5,066 bases of DNA from positions 1 through 5,066 of the forward strand of contig CAIKJM010000003.1 in the NCBI GenBank assembly GCA_903827735.1, in the 5' to 3' direction. This stretch comes from an uncultured Rhodanobacter sp. GTDB taxonomy: Bacteria > Pseudomonadota > Gammaproteobacteria > Xanthomonadales > Rhodanobacteraceae. Each line of letters begins with the position of its first letter. Positions within the stretch are counted from its first letter, which is position 1. The position numbers were made by a program, and so were the translations under genes. The notes beneath the pieces were generated by a model. It was not told the origin of the DNA. It made no database searches and was given only the letters and a program-made list of their open reading frames with translations. This document shows positions 1-5,066 of the stretch, piece after piece.

Positions 1-317
1 CGCCGGAAGAGATTTTCGCCACGCTGCCCAAGAGCGTCTCCACGCCCGAATTGAAAATCGAGCTGGCCGAGGGCGAGCACTACACATTCATGGACAAATT
101 CCGCCAGCAGGCCAGCTTCGGCGACGCTACGCTGATCACCATCGACGGCCTGCGCGCGGACTGGCCGGACGGCTGGGGCCTGGTGCGCGCGTCGAACACC
201 ACGCCCGTGCTGGTGCTGCGCTTCGAGGCGGATGATGCGACAGCACTCAGGCGCATCCAGCAGGTTTTCCGCAAGCAGCTGCTGGCGGTCGACTTCACGC
301 TGAAGATGCCGTTCTGA
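1..317 (+). CDS. algC: Phosphomannomutase/phosphoglucomutase, C-terminal part (5' end outside window)
   Basis: This is the last 104 codons of an alpha-D-phosphohexomutase; the frame is open from base 3 with no start in the window, and translation ends at a TGA at 315-317. The fragment covers the end of domain III and domain IV (PGM/PMM C-terminal domain). Visible marks are TIDGLRADW at fragment residues 46-54 and the phosphate-binding loop RASNTTP at 62-68, followed by PVLVLRFEAD, which closely resembles Pseudomonas AlgC and Xanthomonas XanA as I remember them. The family interconverts mannose-6-P/mannose-1-P and glucose-6-P/glucose-1-P in the cytoplasm, feeding GDP-mannose and UDP-glucose synthesis for LPS and exopolysaccharide. 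The phosphoserine active site and metal loop lie upstream and cannot be checked. A TTG at 51 opens the same frame but is internal, because the homology runs through it. A hairpin terminator follows 21 bases after the stop. The family is clear; the choice between the names algC, xanA and manB is less certain. Confidence 0.9.
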   Translation, partial: PEEIFATLPKSVSTPELKIELAEGEHYTFMDKFRQQASFGDATLITIDGLRADWPDGWGLVRASNTTPVLVLRFEADDATALRRIQQVFRKQLLAVDFTLKMPF

Positions 318-338
318 GCGCCGATCTACCGCTCTAAC

Positions 339-370
339 AAAAAAGGGCCAGCATCGCCGGCCCTCTTTTT
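339..370. terminator. Bidirectional Rho-independent terminator
   Basis: The hairpin has a stem of GGGCC (345-349) with GGCCC (359-363), extended by A344-T364 and, after an A-C mismatch, by two inner G-C pairs (351-352 with 356-357) closing a three-base ATC loop. It is flanked by an A-run at 339-344 and by CTTTTT at 365-370, so each strand ends in a U-tract. It lies between the convergent mutase (+) and DUF4124 (-) genes and can end both transcripts. Confidence 0.85.
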
Positions 371-414
371 ATCCCGACGGTAAATCGATCCGGCAGGTTG
401 CATGTTTCATCAAA

Positions 415-1062
415 TCACTGCGTTGGCTTTGCCTGGGCCGCCTTGATCTCGCGGTAATGCGTCAGTTGCACGGCTTGGTCCTGCAGCATTTGCGCGCGCG
501 CTGCCTGCTGGCGCTGCAAGGTGTTTTGCTGGCCAGTCACCACCGCGCGCTGGCTGGCGATGCTGTCACTGATGAACTTCGGCACCGCCTTCTGCGTACG
601 CTCGATTTCCGCTGCGCGGCCTAGCAGGTCCGTCAGCGCTTTTTCCTGTGTTTTCAGGTTGAGCTGGGTGGTATGGATTTGCTGGTCCAGCGTATCGAGC
701 GCCTGCTGCTGTGAAATCTTGAACGTATTTTCGTCAGGATAGGCCTCCAGCATCTGCGCATCGGCGTTGATGCGATCCTGCTCGATGCGCTGCTTCTTGG
801 CCTGATCGGCAGCCAGCTGGTTGGCGGCGGCGCGCTCTTCCGGCGTCAGCTGCCGCGGCACGTGCTGAATCACCAGGCCCTGGTCGTTCACCGCGTCGAA
901 GCCGTATTTCATCGCCTCGGCGGTGAGGCTATCGCTAAAGTGCACCTTGCCTTGGGCGTCGTGCCATTTGTAGCGGATACCGCTGCCGGACGATGTTTGA
1001 GCCATCGCCGCAGTACTGGCAATGAGCGTCGCCGCGGTAAAAATCAATAAACGTTTGTGCAT
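415..1062 (-). CDS. Secreted DUF4124-domain coiled-coil protein
   Basis: This encodes a 215-residue protein of unknown function, probably periplasmic. Residues 1-21 form a typical Sec signal peptide: a basic MHKR start, a hydrophobic core, and an AMA cleavage site before Q22. Residues about 30-70 match the DUF4124 pattern, with YKWHDAQGKVHFSD as its hallmark (aromatic-K-W-x-D-x-x-G-x-V-H-F/Y-S-D). From about 71 to the end the chain is rich in Q, A, K, E and R and looks helical, with probable coiled-coil stretches near 71-105, 118-156 and 166-210, broken by a Pro-containing YPDENTF segment. There is no cysteine, so it is not a lipoprotein and forms no disulfide. The ATG start is supported by an AGGGGG ribosome site five bases upstream and by a strong promoter. 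It lies 84 bases downstream of pyrE on the same strand and ends before the shared terminator. DUF4124 proteins are common in gammaproteobacteria; the role is unknown. Confidence 0.85.
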   Translation of the reverse strand: MHKRLLIFTAATLIASTAAMAQTSSGSGIRYKWHDAQGKVHFSDSLTAEAMKYGFDAVNDQGLVIQHVPRQLTPEERAAANQLAADQAKKQRIEQDRINADAQMLEAYPDENTFKISQQQALDTLDQQIHTTQLNLKTQEKALTDLLGRAAEIERTQKAVPKFISDSIASQRAVVTGQQNTLQRQQAARAQMLQDQAVQLTHYREIKAAQAKPTQ

Positions 1063-1067
1063 GGAAT

Positions 1068-1073
1068 CCCCCT
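1068..1073 (-). promoter_or_regulatory. Ribosome binding site of the DUF4124 gene
   Basis: AGGGGG on the minus strand, five bases before the ATG at 1062. It is a strong purine-rich Shine-Dalgarno site that fixes the start codon. Confidence 0.7.
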
Positions 1074-1082
1074 GTTGGTTCC

Positions 1083-1110
1083 ATTATAGCCGTCGATACC
1101 GCGCTGCCGA
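1083..1110 (-). promoter_or_regulatory. Sigma-70 type promoter of the DUF4124 gene
   Basis: On the minus strand there is a perfect -10 box TATAAT at 1088-1083 and a 4-of-6 -35 box TCGGCA at 1110-1105, separated by 16 bases. Transcription would start near 1076, giving a leader of about 14 bases that just includes the ribosome binding site. The DUF4124 gene can therefore be expressed independently of pyrE upstream. The -10 box is strong; the -35 box is only fair. Confidence 0.6.
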
Positions 1111-1146
1111 GTTCTCCGCTGGTAAATCGTCAGCCGCCGAAGACCG

Positions 1147-1794
1147 TCAGCGCTGAACGCCGTAACGCTCGCGGTAGGCCAGCAGGCGCTGGTGCTCGTC
1201 GGCCAGCTGCGGCCGCTCGCCGGCGTAGGCCAGCACGTCGTCGAGGCTGGTGATGGCAATAACCGGTACACCATAATCTGCCGCGACTTCCTGCGCGGCC
1301 GAGCGGGCGCCCTGCCCGCGCTCCTGCCGATCCAGCGCAATCAGCACGCCCGCCGCGGTGGCGCCCTGCGCGTGGATCAGGGCCAGCGATTCACGCACGG
1401 CGGTGCCCGCGGTCATCACATCGTCGACGATCAGTACCCGACCTTGCAGCGGCGCGCCAACGAGCGTGCCGCCTTCACCGTGATCCTTCGCCTCTTTTCG
1501 GTTGTACGCCCACGGCAGGTCGCGCTGATGCTGGTCGGCTAGTGCGATGGCCGTGGCCGCCGCCAGCGCGATGCCCTTGTACGCAGGGCCGAACAGCATG
1601 TCGACCTGGATGCCGGAATCGACCACAGCGGCAGCGTAAGCGCGACCGAGTTGCGCCAGCGCCGCGCCGGAATCGATCCGGCCCATATTGAAAAAGTACG
1701 GACTCAGACGGCCCGATTTCAGGGTGAACTCGCCGAAGCGCAGCACGTCGCGGCTGAGGGTAAGTTCGATGAAGTCGCGCTGGTAATCGTGCAC
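1147..1794 (-). CDS. pyrE: Orotate phosphoribosyltransferase
   Basis: PyrE joins orotate to PRPP to give OMP and pyrophosphate, the fifth step of de novo UMP synthesis, in the cytoplasm; the enzyme acts as a dimer with Mg2+. With the start chosen here the product has 215 residues, against 213 in E. coli. Visible marks are GEFTLKSGRLSPYFFN at 21-36 (orotate site, with Lys26 and the FFN turn), FGPAYKG at 68-74, the flexible catalytic loop RKEAKDHGEGG at 99-109, and the PRPP-binding motif VLIVDDVMTAGTA at 120-132. All key residues appear intact. I start it at the GTG at 1794-1792 because GAGG sits six bases before it and the resulting MHDYQRDFIE aligns with E. coli MKPYQRQFIE. A TTG at 1812 would add six residues (MPARRP) containing that ribosome site. 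It is divergent from xth, and the DUF4124 gene follows after 84 bases with no evident terminator between. Confidence 0.96.
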   Translation of the reverse strand: MHDYQRDFIELTLSRDVLRFGEFTLKSGRLSPYFFNMGRIDSGAALAQLGRAYAAAVVDSGIQVDMLFGPAYKGIALAAATAIALADQHQRDLPWAYNRKEAKDHGEGGTLVGAPLQGRVLIVDDVMTAGTAVRESLALIHAQGATAAGVLIALDRQERGQGARSAAQEVAADYGVPVIAITSLDDVLAYAGERPQLADEHQRLLAYRERYGVQR

Positions 1795-1800
1795 AGGTCG

Positions 1801-1804
1801 CCTC
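1801..1804 (-). promoter_or_regulatory. pyrE: Ribosome binding site deciding the pyrE start
   Basis: GAGG on the minus strand, six bases upstream of the GTG at 1794. It supports GTG initiation over the TTG at 1812, which lies upstream of this site. Confidence 0.6.
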
Positions 1805-1921
1805 GCTGGCAATGACGTAGAAATGACAAAAGATTCGGTCGTACTGGATGGCTGCCGATGTTTCGCGGCGCGGCGTCGACCATGGTAACGCTGCTCGCTG
1901 TCCGTAACGCCCGCCCGAGGT

Positions 1922-1930
1922 TGTTATGAT
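1922..1930 (+). promoter_or_regulatory. Extended -10 promoter of xth-ampG
   Basis: TGTTATGAT is an extended -10 element: TG, one base, then TATGAT (5 of 6 to TATAAT). No good -35 box lies upstream, which extended -10 promoters tolerate. The predicted transcription start near 1937 gives a leader of about 19 bases before the ATG at 1956. The in-frame ATG at 1926 lies inside the -10 box and would not be transcribed from here. Confidence 0.55.
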
Positions 1931-1955
1931 CGCGCATCACTCGCCGGAAAACGTC

Positions 1956-2726
1956 ATGCGCATCATCAGCCTCAACGCCAATGGCATCCGCTCGGCCGCG
2001 ACCAAGGGCGTATTCGACTGGCTTCGGACGCAGGATGCCGACGTGGTCTGTCTGCAGGAGACCAAAGCGCAGGAGGATCAGCTCGGCGATCCCATGTTCC
2101 GTCCCGATGGCCGACACTGCTTTTACCGTGATGCGACCAGCAAAAAGGGCTACAGCGGCGTGGCCATCTATGCCAAACGCCAGCCCGACCAGGTACTCAC
2201 CGAGCTCGGTTGGGACGAATTCGATGACGAAGGCCGCTACATCGAGGCGCGCTTCGGCAACCTCTCGGTAGTGTCGCTGTATTTTCCTTCGGGCTCATCC
2301 GGCGATGAGCGCCAGCAATTCAAGTTCAAGGCCATGGAATGGTTTACGCCGATACTCGATGGCTGGCTGAAGAGCGGTCGCGACTATGTGATCTGTGGCG
2401 ACTGGAACATTGTCCACACGAAAAACGATATTAAGAACTGGAGCTCAAACCAGAAAAATTCCGGCTGCCTGCCGGAGGAGCGCGCCTGGCTGGATCTGCT
2501 CTTCCAGCAGCGCGGCTGGGTCGATAGCTTCCGCGCGCTGAAGCCCGACGCGGTGGAGTACACCTGGTGGTCGAACCGCGGTCAGGCGCGCGCCAACAAC
2601 GTGGGTTGGCGTATCGACTATCAGGTAGTCACGCCCTCTCTGCGCGATCGGCTGAAGAACTGCTCGATCTACCGCGACCAGCGGTTCTCCGATCACGCGC
2701 CTTATATCGTCGATTATGCCGACTGA
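1956..2726 (+). CDS. xth: Exodeoxyribonuclease III / AP endonuclease
   Basis: Exonuclease III family enzymes cut DNA 5' to abasic sites, remove 3'-blocking groups, and degrade duplex DNA 3'-to-5' in base excision repair. The 256-residue product is a single endonuclease/exonuclease/phosphatase (EEP) fold spanning the whole chain. The expected catalytic and metal-binding residues are present: Asn7 (ISLNANG), Glu35 (CLQETK), Tyr109 (SLYFPSG), Asp149 and Asn151 (CGDWN), Asp221 (WRIDYQVV), and Asp246-His247 (FSDHAPYIVDY). I chose the ATG at 1956 because MRIISLNANG matches family N-termini, GGAAA lies five bases upstream, and the ATG at 1926 is inside the probable -10 box. It is divergent from pyrE, and its last 11 bases overlap the next gene. 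Pseudomonas Crc is a homologue next to pyrE, but Crc lacks the GDxN and SDH residues kept here, so a working nuclease is the better call. Confidence 0.93.
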   Translation: MRIISLNANGIRSAATKGVFDWLRTQDADVVCLQETKAQEDQLGDPMFRPDGRHCFYRDATSKKGYSGVAIYAKRQPDQVLTELGWDEFDDEGRYIEARFGNLSVVSLYFPSGSSGDERQQFKFKAMEWFTPILDGWLKSGRDYVICGDWNIVHTKNDIKNWSSNQKNSGCLPEERAWLDLLFQQRGWVDSFRALKPDAVEYTWWSNRGQARANNVGWRIDYQVVTPSLRDRLKNCSIYRDQRFSDHAPYIVDYAD

Positions 2727-4044
2727 GCCGCGCGACGAGCATCGGTCCGCGCGAAAAGCAGAGCGTTCCCGGCCATCGGTCTGGAAATCCTTTGCGCAGC
2801 CTGCGGCGTGGACGATGCTCTTGTTCGGGTTTTCGTCGGGACTGCCGTTTCTACTGGTTGCCGGTACGCTGGCGTACTGGCTGAAAGAAAACGGCATCGT
2901 GTTAAAAGACATCACGATGATCGCCAGCGCAGGCATGACGTACGCACTCAAATTTTTGTGGGCGCCGCTGCTTGACCACTGGCGGCTTCCGGGCTTTTCG
3001 CGCCTTGGCCGTCGGCGGGGCTGGCTGCTGTTTGCCCAGCTTGGTGTGGTGGCTGGTTTGCTAGCCATGGCATTTTTGACACCGGCGCAGCTGATGCCCT
3101 TTGTAGCCGCAACGTTGATCGTGGCGTTTTTCGGCGCTACGCAGGATATTGCCGTCGACGCCTACCGTATCGAGATTGCACCGGTCGATGCTCAGGGAGC
3201 GCTGGTCGCGACGTATTCGCTGGGCTATCGCATAGCTTTGATTCTCGCGGGTGCGTTGGCGCTGATTCTTGCCGATCACATAGCGTGGAGCTGGGTATAT
3301 CTGGTGATGGCTATCGCTATGGGCGTGCCGATTGCTGCCACTCTGACGGCGCGCGAGCCGGACGTGCACGTCACTACTTCACGCGGCTGGCGCGCGGCGA
3401 TGCGTGAAAGCGTGGTCGATCCCTTTGCGGATTTTTTCCGTCGCTACGGCTGGCACATAGCTGGCGTGACGCTGCTGTTTATCCTGCTGTTCAAGATCCC
3501 AGAGCAGGCCACCATTGGCGGCGTGATGAGCCCTTTTTATCGCGACATGGGATTTTCCAAGACCGAGATCGGTAGCATCACCAAGATTTACGGTATCTGG
3601 ATCGGCATCGTCGGCGTTTTTCTTGGCGGCGCCGCGGTAGCGCGCTGGGGGGCATGGCGTTCGCTAGGAGTGACTGTCGTGCTGTGCGGCTGCAGCAATC
3701 TGCTTTACTTGGCACTGATCGCTCACCCGGGCAACCTGCTCGTGCTGACCATGGTGATTTCCGGCGAAAACCTTACGCTCGGTATGCTCGGACCTCCAAC
3801 GGTGGCGTTTCTATCGTCGCTGGTCAATCGTGAACATACGGCCACGCAGTATGCGTTGCTGAGTTCGATGGTGAATTTGCCAGGAAAGCTGCTTGGTTTC
3901 TTTGCCGGGGGCATTGCAACAGCGACGGGCTATGGCGAGTATTTCGTGATCACCGTGCTGTCGATCATCCCGGCGACCCTGTTGTTTTTCTATCTATGGC
4001 CGCGATTTCGTCACGTGGACGTTCCAACGGCAGGGGCCGAGTAA
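2716..4044 (+). CDS. ampG: AmpG-type muropeptide permease (MFS)
   Basis: AmpG carries GlcNAc-anhydroMurNAc and its peptides from periplasm to cytoplasm for peptidoglycan recycling; in bacteria with an inducible AmpC beta-lactamase it also supplies the inducer. The product has 442 residues, shorter than E. coli AmpG (491), with about 12 hydrophobic segments by eye (near 31-54, 64-85, 103-120, 125-145, 168-187, 190-210, 246-262, 287-309, 316-335, 340-366, 377-402 and 408-428). Marks shared with AmpG are LFGFSSGLPF at 36-45, ALKFLWAPLLDH at 77-88, GRRRGWLL at 98-105 and GATQDIAVDAY at 140-150. The ATG overlaps the end of xth by 11 bases and has no clear ribosome site, which suggests translational coupling. 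It gives a charged N-terminal extension of about 28 residues, and I see no other start before Met34. The 3' end overlaps convergent anmK, an AmpG-pathway kinase, which supports the call. Confidence 0.85.
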   Translation: MPTEPRDEHRSARKAERSRPSVWKSFAQPAAWTMLLFGFSSGLPFLLVAGTLAYWLKENGIVLKDITMIASAGMTYALKFLWAPLLDHWRLPGFSRLGRRRGWLLFAQLGVVAGLLAMAFLTPAQLMPFVAATLIVAFFGATQDIAVDAYRIEIAPVDAQGALVATYSLGYRIALILAGALALILADHIAWSWVYLVMAIAMGVPIAATLTAREPDVHVTTSRGWRAAMRESVVDPFADFFRRYGWHIAGVTLLFILLFKIPEQATIGGVMSPFYRDMGFSKTEIGSITKIYGIWIGIVGVFLGGAAVARWGAWRSLGVTVVLCGCSNLLYLALIAHPGNLLVLTMVISGENLTLGMLGPPTVAFLSSLVNREHTATQYALLSSMVNLPGKLLGFFAGGIATATGYGEYFVITVLSIIPATLLFFYLWPRFRHVDVPTAGAE

Positions 4045-5066
4045 ATCGCACCGAGTACGCGAGACCCACGCGCACCGGTGACGGCCGGCAGGTTGCCTGG
4101 GAGCCTTAGCAACCGCTGACGCGCAAGCCAGGCAAAAGCGGTGGCCTCCAAAAAATCAGGGTCGATGCCGTACGCTGCCGTGCTGCTGACCATGCGCGGC
4201 GCGAGCAGTTCGGCCAGTCGCTGCATCAGTCGGTGATTGTGCGTGCCGCCACCGCAGACGAGGACGTCAGCGGAGGGTGGCGTTTGCTGAGTGATGGCCT
4301 CCGACACGCTGCGCGCGGTCAGCTCCAGCAGTGTGGCCTGCACATCGGCAGGGCTGAGGTTGGCAAGGTGTGGATGCGTCGCCAGCCAGCTCAGATGGAA
4401 ATGTTCGCGCCCCGTGCTCTTGGGCGGCGCGAGCGCGAAATAAGGGTCGGCCAATAGCGCTTCGAGCAGCGGTGTATCGACAGTGCCGCTGGCCGCAAAC
4501 GCGCCGTTGCGGTCAAAGGCTTCGCCGCGGTGACGAAGGCACCACGCGTCGAGCAGCCCGTTTGCCGGACCGGTATCGAAACCCAGCACGCCGCCGTGCG
4601 CATCCAATACGGTGAAATTAGCAATCCCGACCAGCTTAAGTACCACCCGGCTGTGGCCTTCGCGCTCCAGCAGCATGGCGTGCCTTGCGGGTAACAGCGG
4701 TGCGCCCTGCCCGCCGGCCGCAATGTCCGCGCGGCGAAAGTCGGCAACCACATCGATGCCGCACCGCTCGGCGATGACGCTCGCGTCGCCCAGCTGTAAA
4801 GTAAAAGGATAGTCGCCACTCGGCCGGTGCCGCACGGTCTGGCCATGAGAACCAATGGCGCGCACCAATCTTGCCGGCGTGCCGCTTTGCTGTAGCAGTT
4901 GCAGCGCGGCTTCGGCGAAGCAGTGTGCAATTTCGACGTCCAGACGTCCAAACGCATCGAGGTCAAGCGTGGCCTCTTCCTGCATCAAGGCGAGCATTCG
5001 CTCCCGCAGCGATGCAGACCAGGGGTGCGCGTAGGTTGCCTTAACCTGAGGCGTGCCGCCCGCAAA
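4011..5066 (-). CDS. anmK: Anhydro-N-acetylmuramic acid kinase, N-terminus outside window
   Basis: AnmK opens the 1,6-anhydro ring of anhydroMurNAc while phosphorylating it with ATP, giving MurNAc-6-P for peptidoglycan recycling in the cytoplasm. The frame is open to the right edge, giving 351 residues of an expected 365-370 or slightly more; the missing start should hold the SGTSxDG motif. The ATG at 4997 is internal, because the 23 residues before it (including TYAHPWSASLRER) look family-like. Visible motifs, numbered from the edge, are GSHGQTVRH 72-80, VADFRRADIAAGGQGAPL 107-124, GFDTGPANGLLDAW 162-175 with the probable catalytic Asp164, PPKSTGREHF 214-223, CGGGTHN 271-277 and GNLPAVTGA 324-332. 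Residues 143-150 read LKLVGIAN where the family usually has LN(I/L)GGIAN, so Asn and Gly are replaced by Lys144 and Val146. The C-terminus overlaps the end of convergent ampG by 34 bases. Confidence 0.93.
   Translation of the reverse strand, partial: FAGGTPQVKATYAHPWSASLRERMLALMQEEATLDLDAFGRLDVEIAHCFAEAALQLLQQSGTPARLVRAIGSHGQTVRHRPSGDYPFTLQLGDASVIAERCGIDVVADFRRADIAAGGQGAPLLPARHAMLLEREGHSRVVLKLVGIANFTVLDAHGGVLGFDTGPANGLLDAWCLRHRGEAFDRNGAFAASGTVDTPLLEALLADPYFALAPPKSTGREHFHLSWLATHPHLANLSPADVQATLLELTARSVSEAITQQTPPSADVLVCGGGTHNHRLMQRLAELLAPRMVSSTAAYGIDPDFLEATAFAWLARQRLLRLPGNLPAVTGARGSRVLGAIYSAPAVGTST

Larger units (their letters stand above)
1795..1955. other. Divergent pyrE/xth intergenic control region
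   Basis: This 161-bp stretch holds the control signals of both genes. Facing xth there is an extended -10 promoter (listed separately). Facing pyrE I find no hexamer pair close to consensus, and no leader hairpin with a U-tract of the kind that attenuates pyrE in enteric bacteria. Two short direct repeats stand out. AATGAC occurs at 1811-1816 and 1822-1827, 11 bases apart and just upstream of the pyrE ribosome site. GTAACGC occurs at 1885-1891 and 1904-1910, 19 bases apart. The palindromes GTCGAC and ACCATGGT lie at 1875-1886. None of these matches an operator I know. Confidence 0.5.

Noticed and set aside
1147..1156. Ten-base palindrome TCAGCGCTGA at the pyrE stop
   Set aside because: It has no loop room and no U-tract, and a ten-base palindrome is weak evidence for any site.
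1044..1340. 98-codon minus-strand frame over the pyrE end and the intergenic gap
   Set aside because: It is a shifted frame of pyrE running past its stop, with no family resemblance; its end runs through the DUF4124 promoter and start.
1795..1812. TTG start adding six residues to PyrE
   Set aside because: The extra MPARRP segment is not in the family, and the ribosome site GAGG lies within it, serving the GTG at 1794.
2445..3068. 207-codon open frame on the minus strand across the xth/ampG junction
   Set aside because: It is antisense to two well-supported genes, has low-complexity R/S/A/P-rich composition in parts, and matches nothing I recognise. Long antisense frames are common in GC-rich DNA.
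4091..4114. Inverted repeat GGTTGC/GCAACC as a possible ampG terminator
   Set aside because: The six-base stem has a 12-base loop, no U-tract follows on either strand, and it lies inside anmK coding sequence.
4391..4966. 191-codon open frame on the minus strand inside anmK
   Set aside because: It is a shifted frame of anmK rich in Arg, Ser, Trp and Cys; the motifs of AnmK are all in the other frame.
1..5066. Mobile element, CRISPR array, tRNA or defence system
   Set aside because: I found no repeat-spacer array, transposase, integrase, tRNA-like fold or toxin-antitoxin pair; the bases are almost all accounted for by core genes.

Overview
The window looks like ordinary core chromosome of a GC-rich gammaproteobacterium, most likely of the Xanthomonadales (Xanthomonas, Dyella, Rhodanobacter or Luteibacter type). 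This is inferred from protein resemblance and gene order; there is no rRNA or other decisive marker. The sequence is packed with genes. I see no transposase, phage gene, CRISPR array, tRNA or rRNA, and no gene-free stretch longer than about 160 bases.

Layout, left to right: (1) the last 104 codons of a phosphomannomutase/phosphoglucomutase of the AlgC/XanA type (+). (2) A bidirectional hairpin terminator. (3) A secreted DUF4124 protein with a long coiled-coil tail (-), which has its own promoter with a perfect TATAAT. (4) pyrE, orotate phosphoribosyltransferase (-), best started at a GTG. (5) A 161-bp divergent intergenic region with an extended -10 promoter facing right. (6) An exonuclease III/AP endonuclease gene, xth (+). 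(7) An AmpG-type muropeptide permease gene (+), overlapping xth by 11 bp. (8) anmK, anhydro-N-acetylmuramic acid kinase (-), whose stop lies inside the end of ampG (34-bp convergent overlap) and whose first roughly 15-30 codons lie beyond the right edge.

Functionally the window joins housekeeping modules. The mutase makes hexose-1-phosphates for surface polysaccharide and PyrE serves UMP synthesis. Xth repairs abasic sites. AmpG imports anhydro-muropeptides released by wall turnover, and AnmK phosphorylates the anhydroMurNAc derived from them, so the right third is a peptidoglycan-recycling pair. The divergent pyrE/xth arrangement recalls the pyrE/crc locus of Pseudomonas, but this Xth keeps the nuclease catalytic residues that Crc has lost.

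I did not find a convincing undescribed system. The points most worth checking are two substitutions in a normally near-invariant AnmK motif, the catalytic Xth at a crc-like locus, the convergent ampG/anmK overlap, and the uncharacterised DUF4124 coiled-coil protein.
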